A DNA stretch of 64,000 nucleotides from Lederbergia citrisecunda (GCF_018343695.1 NZ_JAGYPJ010000001.1:2405992-2469991); one strand, 5' to 3'; positions 1-8,478 are shown, numbered from the stretch's first letter. The notes: a model not told the origin generated them from the letters alone. Numbers and translations: made by a program.

Positions 1-1168
1 GATCAGTAAAAGAATCATAATACATTGTTACGCCAGCAGTGGATTCGTTCACTTTTCGAATAACACTGTTTAAGGTGTCATTTTCGGTCATAAAGATTTT
101 TTCGTTTACTTCGCCTTTCGATGTCTGGGTCTGGATATCGAATGATGCGAAATTTTGTGTATAGGTGATTTCAATTTTAGCTCCTGGTGGAACACCATCC
201 TTAAATTGTTCATCCTCTTCATCAAATCGGATAGCTCCAGTAGTTGGATTTATTTTACCAAGTTGTCGACTACCTTCCATTAGGTAATAAAAACCATCTT
301 CGTCGTCAACTGAATTCCCTATGCTTAAATTTAGAGTTGTTTCCTCCTCTCCATCATTATCTTTCAATGTTACCTTTATCCCAAAAACATTGTCATTATT
401 AATTGGTCTTCCGAGATTAATAGCTTTAAGAGGTACATCATTTCCTACATTAATCTCCTGGGTTTTCTTATCAAGCGCATAATCTACTTTCACAGTTGCA
501 TTTTTTGGTAGAGCTGCTCCAAACCTCAAATTCCCGTTTTCATCAACTGCAACTTCATTTTCATCTAAAATTTGTTTTGAATCCAAAACCGCCTTATATG
601 ATTTCCCATTTACTTTCACATTAATTTGGGGATTGTCTTTTATATTTGGGGAATCCCCTTCTAAAAACTTTATCTTGTTATCTTCTTTAAGATCTAATTT
701 CAAAGTAGTGAAATTATCTTCTTTTACATTGATTGTCTGGCTATCAACTACTCCTACATCCCATTTTATTGCAGTTCCAAATTGTTGGCTTTTAAGGCTT
801 TTATTTGGATCAATTTTTTCTCCAGTAGAAACTTTCCCAGTATTTTTCATAACGGCTGCACTCGCCAACTGCTTCACCTCAGAAATCGAATACGAAGCCT
901 GTGAAGCCCCACTCGTCACCGTAGCTGAAACGAATGAATCATTAGAAGATGTTACCGTTCTCGAACGGTAATTTGTCGTTAGTTTCAAATTTGAAAGTTT
1001 GTCCCTAAATGACAACAGTTTTGTATTTAGTGAACGGTAGTCGTCACGCTGCCATTCAAGGATTTGCTTTTTTTGTTTTAATTTATCAAGTGGCATGCGT
1101 TCTGCTTTCATTAAATTTTTGACCATGCTTTCAATGTCCATACCACTTGCAAGTCCTGCAATTCTCAT
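1..1168 (-). CDS. fliD: Flagellar hook-associated protein 2 (filament cap) FliD, 3' part outside window
   Basis: The reading frame is open from an ATG at 1168 to the window edge, giving about 389 N-terminal residues. It starts MRIAGLASGMDIESMV, the typical FliD N-terminus, followed by a heptad-rich segment (PLDKLKQKKQILEWQRDDYR) and, near the edge, the conserved VNESTAGVTMYYD stretch. FliD caps the growing filament and promotes flagellin folding outside the cell. The middle part (about residues 150-350) is the variable outer domain. A GGAGG lies 8 nt before the ATG. It follows flaG in the same direction, as in Bacillus, and probably shares the sigma-D promoter at 1688-1714. FliS and FliT would be expected beyond position 1 but cannot be seen. 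Confidence 0.95.
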   Translation of the reverse strand, partial: MRIAGLASGMDIESMVKNLMKAERMPLDKLKQKKQILEWQRDDYRSLNTKLLSFRDKLSNLKLTTNYRSRTVTSSNDSFVSATVTSGASQASYSISEVKQLASAAVMKNTGKVSTGEKIDPNKSLKSQQFGTAIKWDVGVVDSQTINVKEDNFTTLKLDLKEDNKIKFLEGDSPNIKDNPQINVKVNGKSYKAVLDSKQILDENEVAVDENGNLRFGAALPKNATVKVDYALDKKTQEINVGNDVPLKAINLGRPINNDNVFGIKVTLKDNDGEEETTLNLSIGNSVDDEDGFYYLMEGSRQLGKINPTTGAIRFDEEDEQFKDGVPPGAKIEITYTQNFASFDIQTQTSKGEVNEKIFMTENDTLNSVIRKVNESTAGVTMYYDSFTD

Positions 1169-1278
1169 CTCTCATACCTCCATTCCACAACAATTGGTGG
1201 AGTTTTTTAGTTTAATAATCGTAGTGACCGCCAATTATATTGACTTCAACTTGTATACTTATTTTCTTAAAACCTGAG

Positions 1279-1644
1279 TTAAATCTTTTTATCGACCATT
1301 AACCCCAAATACTCGGTCATCGCTGCAAAAATATCAAGCATTCTTTTCGCAGGTATCTCTTTTACTACTTCATGAGTTACTTCATCGACAATTGTTACGT
1401 AGTATTCATTCAATTTATCGTGATACTGAAATTTCAAATGTGTGGTAGGTGAAGCTTGCAAAAAGTCATTCATGCTGTTGACTACTTTTTCTAATTGATT
1501 CATTGTAAGTGAATTAGATGACGAATGAGCTTTTTCTATATCCTGTGTCTGCCCTTGTGCCACACCTACTCCTTCAGCCCTGCTTACTACAGGCTCTTTA
1601 AAAGCCAGATTTACCGATAAACCTCCTCCAACCTGTCCTACCAT
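1279..1644 (-). CDS. flaG: FlaG family flagellar protein
   Basis: This 121-residue protein has a variable N-terminus and a C-terminal half matching the FlaG family, including LKFQYHDKLNEYYVTIVD and VVKEIPAKRMLDIFAAM. FlaG proteins influence filament length; the exact mechanism is unsettled. An AAGGGGAG lies 6 nt before the ATG. The gene is first in a unit with fliD and is preceded by an exact sigma-D promoter, so it should be expressed with late flagellar genes. Identification is from family resemblance and position (yvyC-fliD in B. subtilis). Confidence 0.9.
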   Translation of the reverse strand: MVGQVGGGLSVNLAFKEPVVSRAEGVGVAQGQTQDIEKAHSSSNSLTMNQLEKVVNSMNDFLQASPTTHLKFQYHDKLNEYYVTIVDEVTHEVVKEIPAKRMLDIFAAMTEYLGLMVDKKI

Positions 1645-1687
1645 AGTTTTCTCCCCTTCATCCCAGTTTCAACATAATCTATTTTTA

Positions 1688-1714
1688 ATATCGGCAATCT
1701 TTACCAATTGTTTA
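1688..1714 (-). promoter_or_regulatory. Sigma-D promoter of flaG-fliD
   Basis: Read on the minus strand this is TAAA, then 15 nt, then GCCGATAT, an exact match to the sigma-D (SigD/FliA) consensus. It lies 44 nt upstream of the flaG start, and its -35 box overlaps the stop codon of the preceding gene. Confidence 0.9.
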
Positions 1715-2335
1715 AGTGAACAGACGATTATTGTGTTTATAAATCATGTACTTTTGCATTCCTGTCGCATTGTCAAGAGATGTTTTGGCGTATGTTTCCG
1801 CTTTATCACGATTCCCTTTTTTCAATTCCAGTTCCGCCAACAACGCATGTTTCATCCATACTATTTCGATTTTCTCAGAGTTCTCTTCCGCTTTGTTAAA
1901 ATTACCTTCTTCAATTGAGACAATACCTTCATAATAATATAGAAACGGAAGTGGTTTTATCTCATTTATATACTTTTTCATTTCCGATAAATCTTTTTTA
2001 TACAAGGCATATATCGTTTTAAAAATCGCTTGATGGTGTGGCTTTTTATACCTTCTTAATATTTTTTCGAGCGAGTCAGAAACGAGCTCGTCCTCTTCAT
2101 TTGCTACCCCATAATACAACGCAATTAGAGGTTGTTTTAGGTTGTTCTTCATAAAATGCTCTATTTTAGTTAAATTCTTGGCAGCATACATATAGTAAAC
2201 CTTAGTTGCAAGGATGATTAAAAAAAGGCATACAAACGTTATGACAATAACAAATGGCATTGGAATATGAAGTGCTGATAACGATCCTATTAATACAACG
2301 GCAATTATCAGTGAAATAAAAAATGACTTTTTCAA
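1712..2335 (-). CDS. Membrane protein of unknown function with TPR-like tail
   Basis: The 207-residue product begins with two hydrophobic helices (about residues 5-25 and 27-50) followed by a helical soluble domain. Alternating stretches such as FLYYYEGIVSIEEGNFNKAEE and LAELELKKGNRDKAETYAK have the A/G/Y spacing of tetratricopeptide-like repeats. The start is TTG at 2335, supported by GGGGG 7 nt upstream; no ATG lies nearby. I do not recognise a named family. It sits directly upstream of flaG, but flaG has its own promoter, so a flagellar role is only a guess. Confidence 0.7.
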   Translation of the reverse strand: MKKSFFISLIIAVVLIGSLSALHIPMPFVIVITFVCLFLIILATKVYYMYAAKNLTKIEHFMKNNLKQPLIALYYGVANEEDELVSDSLEKILRRYKKPHHQAIFKTIYALYKKDLSEMKKYINEIKPLPFLYYYEGIVSIEEGNFNKAEENSEKIEIVWMKHALLAELELKKGNRDKAETYAKTSLDNATGMQKYMIYKHNNRLFT

Positions 2336-2509
2336 GTGAATACCCCCAATATAAAATTATTATTATTTTTCATATCAATGTTAACCGAAGGGTACCAGTC
2401 TCCCTTCTATAATAGACAAGTGCCCATTTAGTTGTCCTAATTGCTCCAAACCTTTATACACCGCATATGATGAAGTGAAGTTAAAAAATATAAAATAGGA
2501 GGATGCCAC

Positions 2510-2851
2510 GTGAATCAATTTGATCATATGTATGGTTATGAACATGTTCCTTTGGACCAAAACGATGAAAGAAGAATTCGCCCGTTCGGGTTTGGTGGAT
2601 TTGGGAGACCTGGATTTGGATTTGGTGGATTTGGGAGACCTGGATTTGGATTTGGTGGATTTGGGAGACCAGGGTTTGGATTTGGAAGACCCTTTGGATT
2701 TGGATTTGGGAGACCATTCGGATTTGGATTTCCGTTTGGCTTTCTAGGTGGCCTTGCAGCAGGCTCATTACTAGCTGGACCAGGTTATGGATATGGCTAT
2801 CCATATCCATATCCTTATCCGTATCCTTATCCGTATTATCCGTATTACTAA
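2510..2851 (+). CDS. Gly/Phe-rich repeat protein with a Tyr-Pro tail
   Basis: The 113-residue protein starts at GTG 2510, preceded by AGGAGG at 2497. After a charged head it holds three copies of a ten-residue unit (FGGFGRPGFG, 30 bp in DNA), then shorter GRPFGFGF units, a hydrophobic patch (LGGLAAGSLLAG) and a C-terminal Tyr/Pro tail made of YP pairs. Such composition is seen in spore coat and surface-assembly proteins, but I cannot name a family. The upstream CATATGATG at 2464 is a weak sigma-K -10-like match, which would fit a coat protein. Two overlapping ORFs on either strand are products of the repeat and are not real genes. Confidence 0.75.
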   Translation: MNQFDHMYGYEHVPLDQNDERRIRPFGFGGFGRPGFGFGGFGRPGFGFGGFGRPGFGFGRPFGFGFGRPFGFGFPFGFLGGLAAGSLLAGPGYGYGYPYPYPYPYPYPYYPYY

Positions 2852-2905
2852 TACTAACAAAAGAAAGTACGAAGACAGCTATTCAAAAAATACTTTTAGC
2901 TATTC

Positions 2906-2933
2906 ACTCGACATTTCCCGGGAAATGTCGAGT
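2906..2933 (+). terminator. Terminator of the Gly/Phe-rich protein gene
   Basis: A perfect 28-bp palindrome (ACTCGACATTTCCC and its complement) is followed by a T-rich run, 54 nt past the stop codon. Confidence 0.8.
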
Positions 2934-2937
2934 CTTT

Positions 2938-2962
2938 GTTTATTCCGCGGGAAATAGGGAAT
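2938..2962 (+). promoter_or_regulatory. Sigma-B-like promoter
   Basis: GTTTAT, 13 nt, GGGAAT matches the sigma-B consensus GTTTAA-N12-15-GGGWAW with one mismatch. It ends 41 nt before the ATG of the small gene at 3003. Confidence 0.55.
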
Positions 2963-3002
2963 AAGAAGATATGAGAAATCTACTTAAAGGAGATTGCCAA
3001 TT

Positions 3003-3122
3003 ATGAAAAACAAAGCTCTTTTTACAACACTTGCACTTGGAGCTGCTTATTTACTTAGAAACGAAAAATCTCGCAATAAACTCATGAATCAATTTAAAAA
3101 CATGGGTTCTAAAAATAAGTAG
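3003..3122 (+). CDS. Small protein of 39 residues, probably stress-induced
   Basis: An ATG at 3003 with AAAGGAGA about 9 nt upstream opens a 39-codon frame ending in TAG at 3122. The product has a short hydrophobic stretch (ALFTTLALGAAYLL, residues 5-18) followed by a basic, Asn-rich tail. No family is recognised. The good ribosome binding site, a sigma-B-like promoter before it and an immediate terminator after it argue for a real one-gene unit. One hydrophobic segment suggests membrane association, which is inference. Confidence 0.7.
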   Translation: MKNKALFTTLALGAAYLLRNEKSRNKLMNQFKNMGSKNK

Positions 3123-3132
3123 ATCTTTCAAC

Positions 3133-3164
3133 AAAAATGCCCCTATAACGAAAGGGGCATTTTT
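3133..3164. terminator. Bidirectional terminator
   Basis: AAAAATGCCCC and GGGGCATTTTT form an 11-bp stem around a 10-nt loop. It serves the 39-residue gene on the plus strand and the EAL-protein gene ending at 3164 on the minus strand. Confidence 0.85.
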
Positions 3165-5281
3165 TAGTGTAACGGAATTCTCTCTTGTTCATAACTTGCT
3201 AACCAAGAATAAAGTTCATTAATTGGCATAGGCTTTGAAAAATAAAAACCTTGTAATTGAGGACAACCCAATTTTTTAAGTGTTTTCCACTGTTCTACCG
3301 TTTCAACACCTTCGCTGACGACATTTAGATTTAATAATTTGGCGAGGTCAATAATCGTTTTAGCAATTCCTTTACTCACGTCATTATTTGCTATATCACG
3401 AATAAATTGACGATCTATCTTAATCTCCTGAATTGGAAAATGTTGCAAATAGTGAAACGCCGAAAAACCTGTTCCAAAATCATCTATGCTTACTGAAAAA
3501 CCAAGGTTCTGCAATTCAAATATTCTATTTTTCACTCTACCAAAATCCTCCATCGCCACATTCTCCGTTATTTCAATGACAAGTTGGCGAGGGTTTACCT
3601 CATATTTATCGAGACATTCTTTCAAAAATAGATTTAATCTTGAATGTAAAAAATGTCTTGGCGAAATATTGATGGAAAGGGTGTAATCGTGTTCTCCACT
3701 TTCCTTCCACTTTTCCAGTTGGATGAAGGCTTGTTCAATTACCCATTCATCAATCGCCATTATCAGCCCCGTCGATTCTGCCAACTCAATAAAATTGAGT
3801 GGAGGAATTAGACCTTTTTCTGGATGATTCCAGCGAATAAGCGCTTCAAATCCAATAATTTCACCCGTAAAGCTGTTTATTTTAGGCTGGTAATAAAGTT
3901 CAAATTCATTTAAATCAAGACCTTTTCGCAAGTTCATTTCAACAAGAAGATCATCCTCAATCATATTAATCATATCTTCTGTAAATCTTGCCTTAACAGA
4001 TCTTGCGTGTCTTTTCTTCGCAGTGTTTAACGCAACTTGTGCCATTTGAATACATTTATTTGCATCTTGTCCGTGGTCGGGGTATATACTGACTCCATAG
4101 CTGTGAGTTACGTATACATCCTGCCCTTGAATAAACATTGGGGCATGAAGGCTTTTTGCAATTTCCTCCATGTTTACACATTGAACTTCTCCATTAGAAT
4201 TCGCGGGTAGAAATAGAGCAAAATGGCCGAAGCCAATCCGAGAGACAAGTCCTTTTGACTGAATAGATTCTTGAAGACGTTTCGCTGTTGTCATAAGAAC
4301 TTCGTCACCACTACTATATCCTAGCACATCTTGAATACTATTAAACTGGTCAAGCTGCAAATAAACCATCAATCGTTTTTCCCCAGGCTTCAGTTCTTTC
4401 ATCTTTGCATTTACTTGTTCAAGAAAAGCATGATGGTTAGAAAGGCCTGTCAACGGGTCGATATACGCAAGATCTAGCATTTTGCCTTCTACTTCAATCC
4501 AATTCAATCGTTCAAAAATAAAACTAACCATATCTGCAAGCATACCAGCTATTGTTTGATCTAACTCAGACCATTGCTTTCTTGAAAAAGACTCACAGCA
4601 TAACACTCCGCCGATCCCATTACTAAAAATCAATGGAACATCAAGTAGTGATTTAACGCCGCCCATTTGTTGAAAATACCCTTTATTTAAGTCTTTCACG
4701 CGCGAATCCGTTTCTGTATCGTTAACCGCTAAAGATCTATTCTTTACAATCTCTTTGAAATATCGGGGCATTTTTGATGATTCTAGTTCTACCCCCAGGA
4801 GATGTCTATGAGCTTTTCTATCGTATAAATTTCGGCATGTTAAAATGGTTTGCTCCTCATTAAATACCCAAATACCTACTCGATCGCAATTGATTAATAG
4901 TGAAATAGTTTCACATATTTCTCGTAGCATCGATTGTATCTCCGCTTTAGATATCGTTTTTGCTTTAGCTAATTCAAATAGTCGTTGTTGCTGATCCCTA
5001 AGCGTTCTTTCTAGTTCAACTGCTTCAAATAATCCTTTTTCGATAAGAGGAATAAGAATATACAGGATCTCGTTATCGGAAAGAGAACTTGATGTCACTT
5101 CAAAAAGCCGATCTTCGATCACTAGTTCAATCCCTTTCTCACTGCCAATCTCCATTTTTAATAGCTGCGATTTAATGGCCAAACGATGCAGCTGAAAAAT
5201 GTTATTTCGATCATGTATGAGCGAAAAAGATTGGTCTTCTCTATTAAAAAGCAGTATACAGGGAGCATGATGCCATTCCAT
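3164..5281 (-). CDS. GAF / degenerate GGDEF / EAL protein, predicted c-di-GMP phosphodiesterase
   Basis: The 705-residue cytosolic protein has an N-terminal region of unknown fold, a GAF-like domain (about 105-255), a GGDEF-type domain (about 265-430) and an EAL domain (about 440-690). The cyclase signature GG(D/E)EF is replaced by GFGHF in the context SRIGFGHFALFLP, so cyclase activity is unlikely. The EAL domain keeps the catalytic set: EALIRW, EITEN, DDFGTGFS, KIDR and EGVE. It should therefore hydrolyse c-di-GMP, with GAF and the dead GGDEF as sensory or GTP-binding modules; that is family knowledge. AAGGA lies 9 nt before the ATG. It is monocistronic. A c-di-GMP riboswitch lies 4 kb away. 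Confidence 0.9.
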   Translation of the reverse strand: MEWHHAPCILLFNREDQSFSLIHDRNNIFQLHRLAIKSQLLKMEIGSEKGIELVIEDRLFEVTSSSLSDNEILYILIPLIEKGLFEAVELERTLRDQQQRLFELAKAKTISKAEIQSMLREICETISLLINCDRVGIWVFNEEQTILTCRNLYDRKAHRHLLGVELESSKMPRYFKEIVKNRSLAVNDTETDSRVKDLNKGYFQQMGGVKSLLDVPLIFSNGIGGVLCCESFSRKQWSELDQTIAGMLADMVSFIFERLNWIEVEGKMLDLAYIDPLTGLSNHHAFLEQVNAKMKELKPGEKRLMVYLQLDQFNSIQDVLGYSSGDEVLMTTAKRLQESIQSKGLVSRIGFGHFALFLPANSNGEVQCVNMEEIAKSLHAPMFIQGQDVYVTHSYGVSIYPDHGQDANKCIQMAQVALNTAKKRHARSVKARFTEDMINMIEDDLLVEMNLRKGLDLNEFELYYQPKINSFTGEIIGFEALIRWNHPEKGLIPPLNFIELAESTGLIMAIDEWVIEQAFIQLEKWKESGEHDYTLSINISPRHFLHSRLNLFLKECLDKYEVNPRQLVIEITENVAMEDFGRVKNRIFELQNLGFSVSIDDFGTGFSAFHYLQHFPIQEIKIDRQFIRDIANNDVSKGIAKTIIDLAKLLNLNVVSEGVETVEQWKTLKKLGCPQLQGFYFSKPMPINELYSWLASYEQERIPLH

Positions 5282-5374
5282 TTAAACACGTCCTTGTGTT
5301 ATAAATTATAAATACTCGTATTGTATTTATCGGAAGAAATATGAAGAATTGTAGGGGAAAAATATTTTTTTCAT

Positions 5375-5412
5375 TAAAAAGAACCGCTTCCTGTAGAAAG
5401 CGATCCTTTTTC
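5375..5412 (-). terminator. Probable terminator of the DoxX gene
   Basis: An imperfect stem (GCTTTC/GAAGC core) with T-runs on both sides lies just after the stop codon of the minus-strand gene at 5418. Confidence 0.5.
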
Positions 5413-5417
5413 AGCAA

Positions 5418-5942
5418 CTATGCATTTTGACCAGCGGGTACGTTTGGAGTTTTCTTCATTCTATTATCTTTTCGATTTTGAATGACTTGTTTTACTGCAG
5501 GTGTTAAGAATCTGTCAACTCCATAGTATGTTGCACCTTTCCATGCTATGAGAAGAACGAATGCTGCTAGTAATAATGTTGGATTCGTAGCAATTGTTCC
5601 GGCCCAGAGGAAGTTGAGATTCATGACTCCCGCTGCGATGAGAGCTGGGACTGTCAATGCTCCAATGATTAACCCGATTCCGATTAGCACTTCACCCCAA
5701 GCGACTAGGAAGTTAAATATGTTTACATTTGGGAGAGCGACATTTTCTAGAAAGGCTGCGTACCAACCTTGAACGATTGGTGCTTCTCCACCTGCTTTTG
5801 CAATTGCTCCTTGTATAAATCCTGTTGCATCAAATCCTCCAAATGCTTTGTGCCACCCTGCCTGTAGCCATTGTACCCCGAGCCATATTCTCAACACTGC
5901 CCATAGGATACCGATGACTCGGTCATCAAATAATTTTTTCAT
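5418..5942 (-). CDS. DoxX family membrane protein
   Basis: The product (174 residues) has four hydrophobic helices and the DoxX-type opening LRIWLGVQWLQAGWHK. DoxX proteins are small membrane proteins of quinone-linked redox or detoxification systems; the substrate here is unknown. I chose ATG 5942 over the in-frame GTG at 5951, because GGAG stands 8 nt before the ATG but abuts the GTG. The upstream region carries two TGTGA-N6-TCAC(A/T) palindromes, so Fnr- or Rex-type control by oxygen or redox state is likely. Confidence 0.85.
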   Translation of the reverse strand: MKKLFDDRVIGILWAVLRIWLGVQWLQAGWHKAFGGFDATGFIQGAIAKAGGEAPIVQGWYAAFLENVALPNVNIFNFLVAWGEVLIGIGLIIGALTVPALIAAGVMNLNFLWAGTIATNPTLLLAAFVLLIAWKGATYYGVDRFLTPAVKQVIQNRKDNRMKKTPNVPAGQNA

Positions 5943-5977
5943 TTTCCTCACTCCATCTTTTTTTGATAAAGAGTATT

Positions 5978-5993
5978 TGTGAAATATTTCACA
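5978..5993. promoter_or_regulatory. Fnr/Rex-type operator in the doxX leader
   Basis: TGTGAAATATTTCACA is a perfect 16-bp palindrome, fitting both the Fnr (TGTGA-N6-TCACA) and Rex (TTGTGAA-N4-TTCACAA) patterns. It lies 36 bp upstream of the doxX ATG. Confidence 0.6.
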
Positions 5994-6043
5994 TGATTTT
6001 TTAAAAAAATTTATGATTGCTTGTTATATTGTAGTATTAACTT

Positions 6044-6059
6044 TGTGATTTATTTCACT
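6044..6059. promoter_or_regulatory. Second Fnr-type site upstream of doxX
   Basis: TGTGATTTATTTCACT matches TGTGA-N6-TCACT. It is centred 66 bp from the first site, upstream of a TACAAT -10-like element (6033-6028, minus strand). Confidence 0.5.
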
Positions 6060-6176
6060 ATCTCTTTTCACTTATAATATACTATGGATACATATTTTTT
6101 ACAACAGTCATTTCCATCATTTCAATAATTTGACATAATTAGAAATGGAAACATGATAACATGCAAGGAGAATTAA

Positions 6177-6236
6177 TATTGACTTATCCTATGGAAATAG
6201 ACAAGAACCTTGCTTGTAGATAGACAAAAAAAGCCT
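6177..6236. repeat. Partial dispersed intergenic repeat
   Basis: The stretch contains CTTATCCTATGG..ATAGACAAG and GTAGATAGACAA. These resemble parts of the larger element at 8303-8442 (GACTTATCGTAGGAAGAGGACAAG, GAGCTAGACAA). It is a short and degenerate copy. Confidence 0.35.
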
Positions 6237-6273
6237 TTTAAAGTTTTATACTTTAGAATTTTTAAAAAAATAT

Positions 6274-6287
6274 GGAAAACGATACCA
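6274..6287 (+). promoter_or_regulatory. cre-like site before the oxidoreductase pair
   Basis: GGAAAACGATACCA fits the CcpA site TGWAANCGNTNWCA with two mismatches. It lies 30 bp upstream of a TATACT -10 element at 6317-6322, where binding could repress the operon when glucose is present. Confidence 0.4.
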
Positions 6288-6350
6288 AAATGAATGGCGA
6301 GTGGACTTGTTTATGCTATACTACTTTTTAAAAGGAGGCGATTTAATTAA

Positions 6351-7343
6351 ATGTCAGAAAAGAAAGTTCGCTGGGGAATAATGAGTACAGCAAGTATTGG
6401 TAAACGTTCTGTTATACCAGGAATTCAAGAATCAGAACGAAACGAAGTTGTTGCAGTAGCAAGCAGATCTTTAGAAAACGCTCAAGAATTTGCAAATGAG
6501 TTAGGGATAAGGAAAGCATACGGAAGCTACGAAGAATTATTAAATGACCCTGAAATTGATGCCGTATACATCCCTCTACCGAATCACTTACATAAGGAAT
6601 GGACGATTAAAGCTGCGGAAGCAGGAAAACATATTTTATGTGAAAAGCCAATTGCGCTAAACGAGCATGAAGCGGTAGAAATGGTAGAAGCATGTGAAAA
6701 AGCTGGGGTCGTCCTTGCCGAAGCTTTCATGTATCGCCACCAAAAAAGATATCAGGATATTAAAAAACGGATTAAGAATGGAGAAATCGGGGAAATACGT
6801 GGGATTCACGGAGTTTTTTCTTTTAATAACGCCGGTGACTACAACAATATCCGTTATACGAAAGAATGGGGCGGTGGATCCATTTACGATGTAGGGTGTT
6901 ACCCGATCAGTGCCGCACGTTTCATTTTGGAGGAAGAACCGCAAGCCGTTACGACTCACGCCTTTTTTTCACCTGAACATGGCAATGTCGATATGATGGC
7001 TTCAGGTTTGATAGAGTTTTCTAATGGAGTGGCCTTGACATTTGATTGTGCCATGTGGGCAGAGTTCCGCAATGAATTGGAGATCCTTGGAACAGATGGA
7101 AGAATTGTATTAAAGGCTGCATTCCTCGGTGATCAATCCTATGAAATTTTTAAGGGTGGACAAACAGAAACCGTTCCTGATGATAATATCAATTCTTATA
7201 AACTGCAAGCTGATAGTTTTGCAGAAAGTGTGCTAGATGGGAAACCAGTAAAATTCCCATTCGAAGACATTATTAAAAATATGAGAGCAGTAAAAGCAGC
7301 TTTAGAGTCGGCAGAAAAAAGAGAAAGAATCATTTTAAAATAA
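6351..7343 (+). CDS. Gfo/Idh/MocA family NAD(P)-dependent oxidoreductase
   Basis: The 330-residue protein has an N-terminal Rossmann fold (WGIMSTASIGKRSVIPG) and the family signature CEKPIAL, whose Lys is catalytic. YDVGCYPISAARF is the typical C-domain segment. Such enzymes oxidise or reduce sugars, inositols or xenobiotic diols; the substrate cannot be read from sequence. AAAAGGAGGCG stands before the ATG. It is followed 15 bp later by an aldo/keto reductase gene, so the two probably act on one sugar-type substrate. A cre-like site lies upstream. Confidence 0.9.
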   Translation: MSEKKVRWGIMSTASIGKRSVIPGIQESERNEVVAVASRSLENAQEFANELGIRKAYGSYEELLNDPEIDAVYIPLPNHLHKEWTIKAAEAGKHILCEKPIALNEHEAVEMVEACEKAGVVLAEAFMYRHQKRYQDIKKRIKNGEIGEIRGIHGVFSFNNAGDYNNIRYTKEWGGGSIYDVGCYPISAARFILEEEPQAVTTHAFFSPEHGNVDMMASGLIEFSNGVALTFDCAMWAEFRNELEILGTDGRIVLKAAFLGDQSYEIFKGGQTETVPDDNINSYKLQADSFAESVLDGKPVKFPFEDIIKNMRAVKAALESAEKRERIILK

Positions 7344-7358
7344 AGGGGCTGAACGTAA

Positions 7359-8291
7359 ATGAAAAGTATTCGAGTAAAAGGCGTAGATAAGGATATTTCT
7401 AGCTTAGTAATGGGGTCCGATTATTTCACACCAGAAAAAATGGATCTTGTAACAGAAGTATTAAACAACTACTTGGAAATTGGCGGAAATACGATTGACA
7501 CTGCCTTCATTTATTATGGTGGTAAAAGTGAAGAGGCAATCGGTATTTGGATGGAAGAAAATAAACGCCGTGATGACGTCATCATTTTAACAAAAGGTGC
7601 TCATCCAAATCACGAAGGACCTCGTGTTAGCAAAAAAGCGATTGACGAAGAACTAAAAATCAGCTTGGAAAGACTTCGTACTGACTATGTCGAATTATAT
7701 GCACTTCATCGCGATAACCCAGAAGTGCCAGTTGGCGAAATTTTGGAAACGTTAAATGCACACGTTGAAGCTGGTCGAATTGGAGCTTTTGGTGGGTCTA
7801 ACTGGTCAATCGAAAGACTTCAAGAAGGAAATGACTATGCAGCTAAGAACGGACTTGTCGGCTTTTCATTCAGCAGCCCGAACCTAAGTCTTGCAAAAGC
7901 GCAAGAACCATATTGGGCTGGATGTGTTTCAGTAGACGATCCTATGCTAGCTTGGCATGAAGGAAATAACATGCCGCTATTCTCATGGTCATCCCAAGCT
8001 CGCGGATTCTTCACAGGAAGATTTACTCCGGAAGATCGCTCCAACGAAGATCTAGTTCGCGTATTTTATAATGACGACAACTGGGAGCGTTACCGCCGTG
8101 CTGAACAGCTTGCTAAGGAAAAAGGCGTGGAAACTATCCAAATCAGTTTAGCATACGTATTAAACCAAAGCTTCCCAGCGGCTGCAATCATTGGACCTCA
8201 AAACAAGCAAGAAATGGTATCATGCAGACAAGCTGCAGATATTAAATTAACAGAAGATGAGATTAAATGGCTTGATCTTCGTACTAGATAA
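7359..8291 (+). CDS. Aldo/keto reductase
   Basis: The 310-residue TIM-barrel protein carries the aldo/keto reductase tetrad context: DTA(F)IYYGG (Asp and Tyr), ILTKGAH (Lys) and ALHRDNP (His). A cofactor-binding end includes AAIIGPQNKQEM. It would use NADPH or NADH to interconvert an aldehyde or ketone and an alcohol. It lies 15 bp downstream of the Gfo/Idh/MocA gene and should be cotranscribed. No clear terminator is seen before the repeat element that follows. The true substrate is unknown. Confidence 0.9.
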   Translation: MKSIRVKGVDKDISSLVMGSDYFTPEKMDLVTEVLNNYLEIGGNTIDTAFIYYGGKSEEAIGIWMEENKRRDDVIILTKGAHPNHEGPRVSKKAIDEELKISLERLRTDYVELYALHRDNPEVPVGEILETLNAHVEAGRIGAFGGSNWSIERLQEGNDYAAKNGLVGFSFSSPNLSLAKAQEPYWAGCVSVDDPMLAWHEGNNMPLFSWSSQARGFFTGRFTPEDRSNEDLVRVFYNDDNWERYRRAEQLAKEKGVETIQISLAYVLNQSFPAAAIIGPQNKQEMVSCRQAADIKLTEDEIKWLDLRTR

Positions 8292-8302
8292 TTAGAAAAC
8301 CG

Positions 8303-8442
8303 GAAGCGCCTTGCTTATCGACGTACAAACTTCAGGGCCTCTGAATGAGATAAAGGAAACACGACGAGGAACGAGTCGATGTTGACTTATCGTAGGAAGA
8401 GGACAAGAAGTTTGCTAGTCGATAGGCGCTGGAGCTAGACAA
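8303..8442. repeat. Dispersed intergenic repeat, longest copy
   Basis: About 140 bp run from GGAAGCGCCTTGCTTATCGAC to AGTCGATAGGCGCTGGAGCTAGAC. The ends are partly complementary (GCGCC..TATCGAC against GTCGATAGGCGC), so the element can fold on itself. Related copies are at 28172, 39084 and 52561. Confidence 0.65.
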
Positions 8443-8450
8443 ATGGAAAG

Positions 8451-8478
8451 ACCCGGTGAGATTTGTTTCTCACCGGGT
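8451..8478 (-). terminator. Terminator of the secreted protein gene
   Basis: ACCCGGTGAGA and TCTCACCGGGT form an 11-bp stem overlapping the stop codon region of the minus-strand gene. It may also stop plus-strand readthrough from the aldo/keto reductase gene. Confidence 0.7.
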
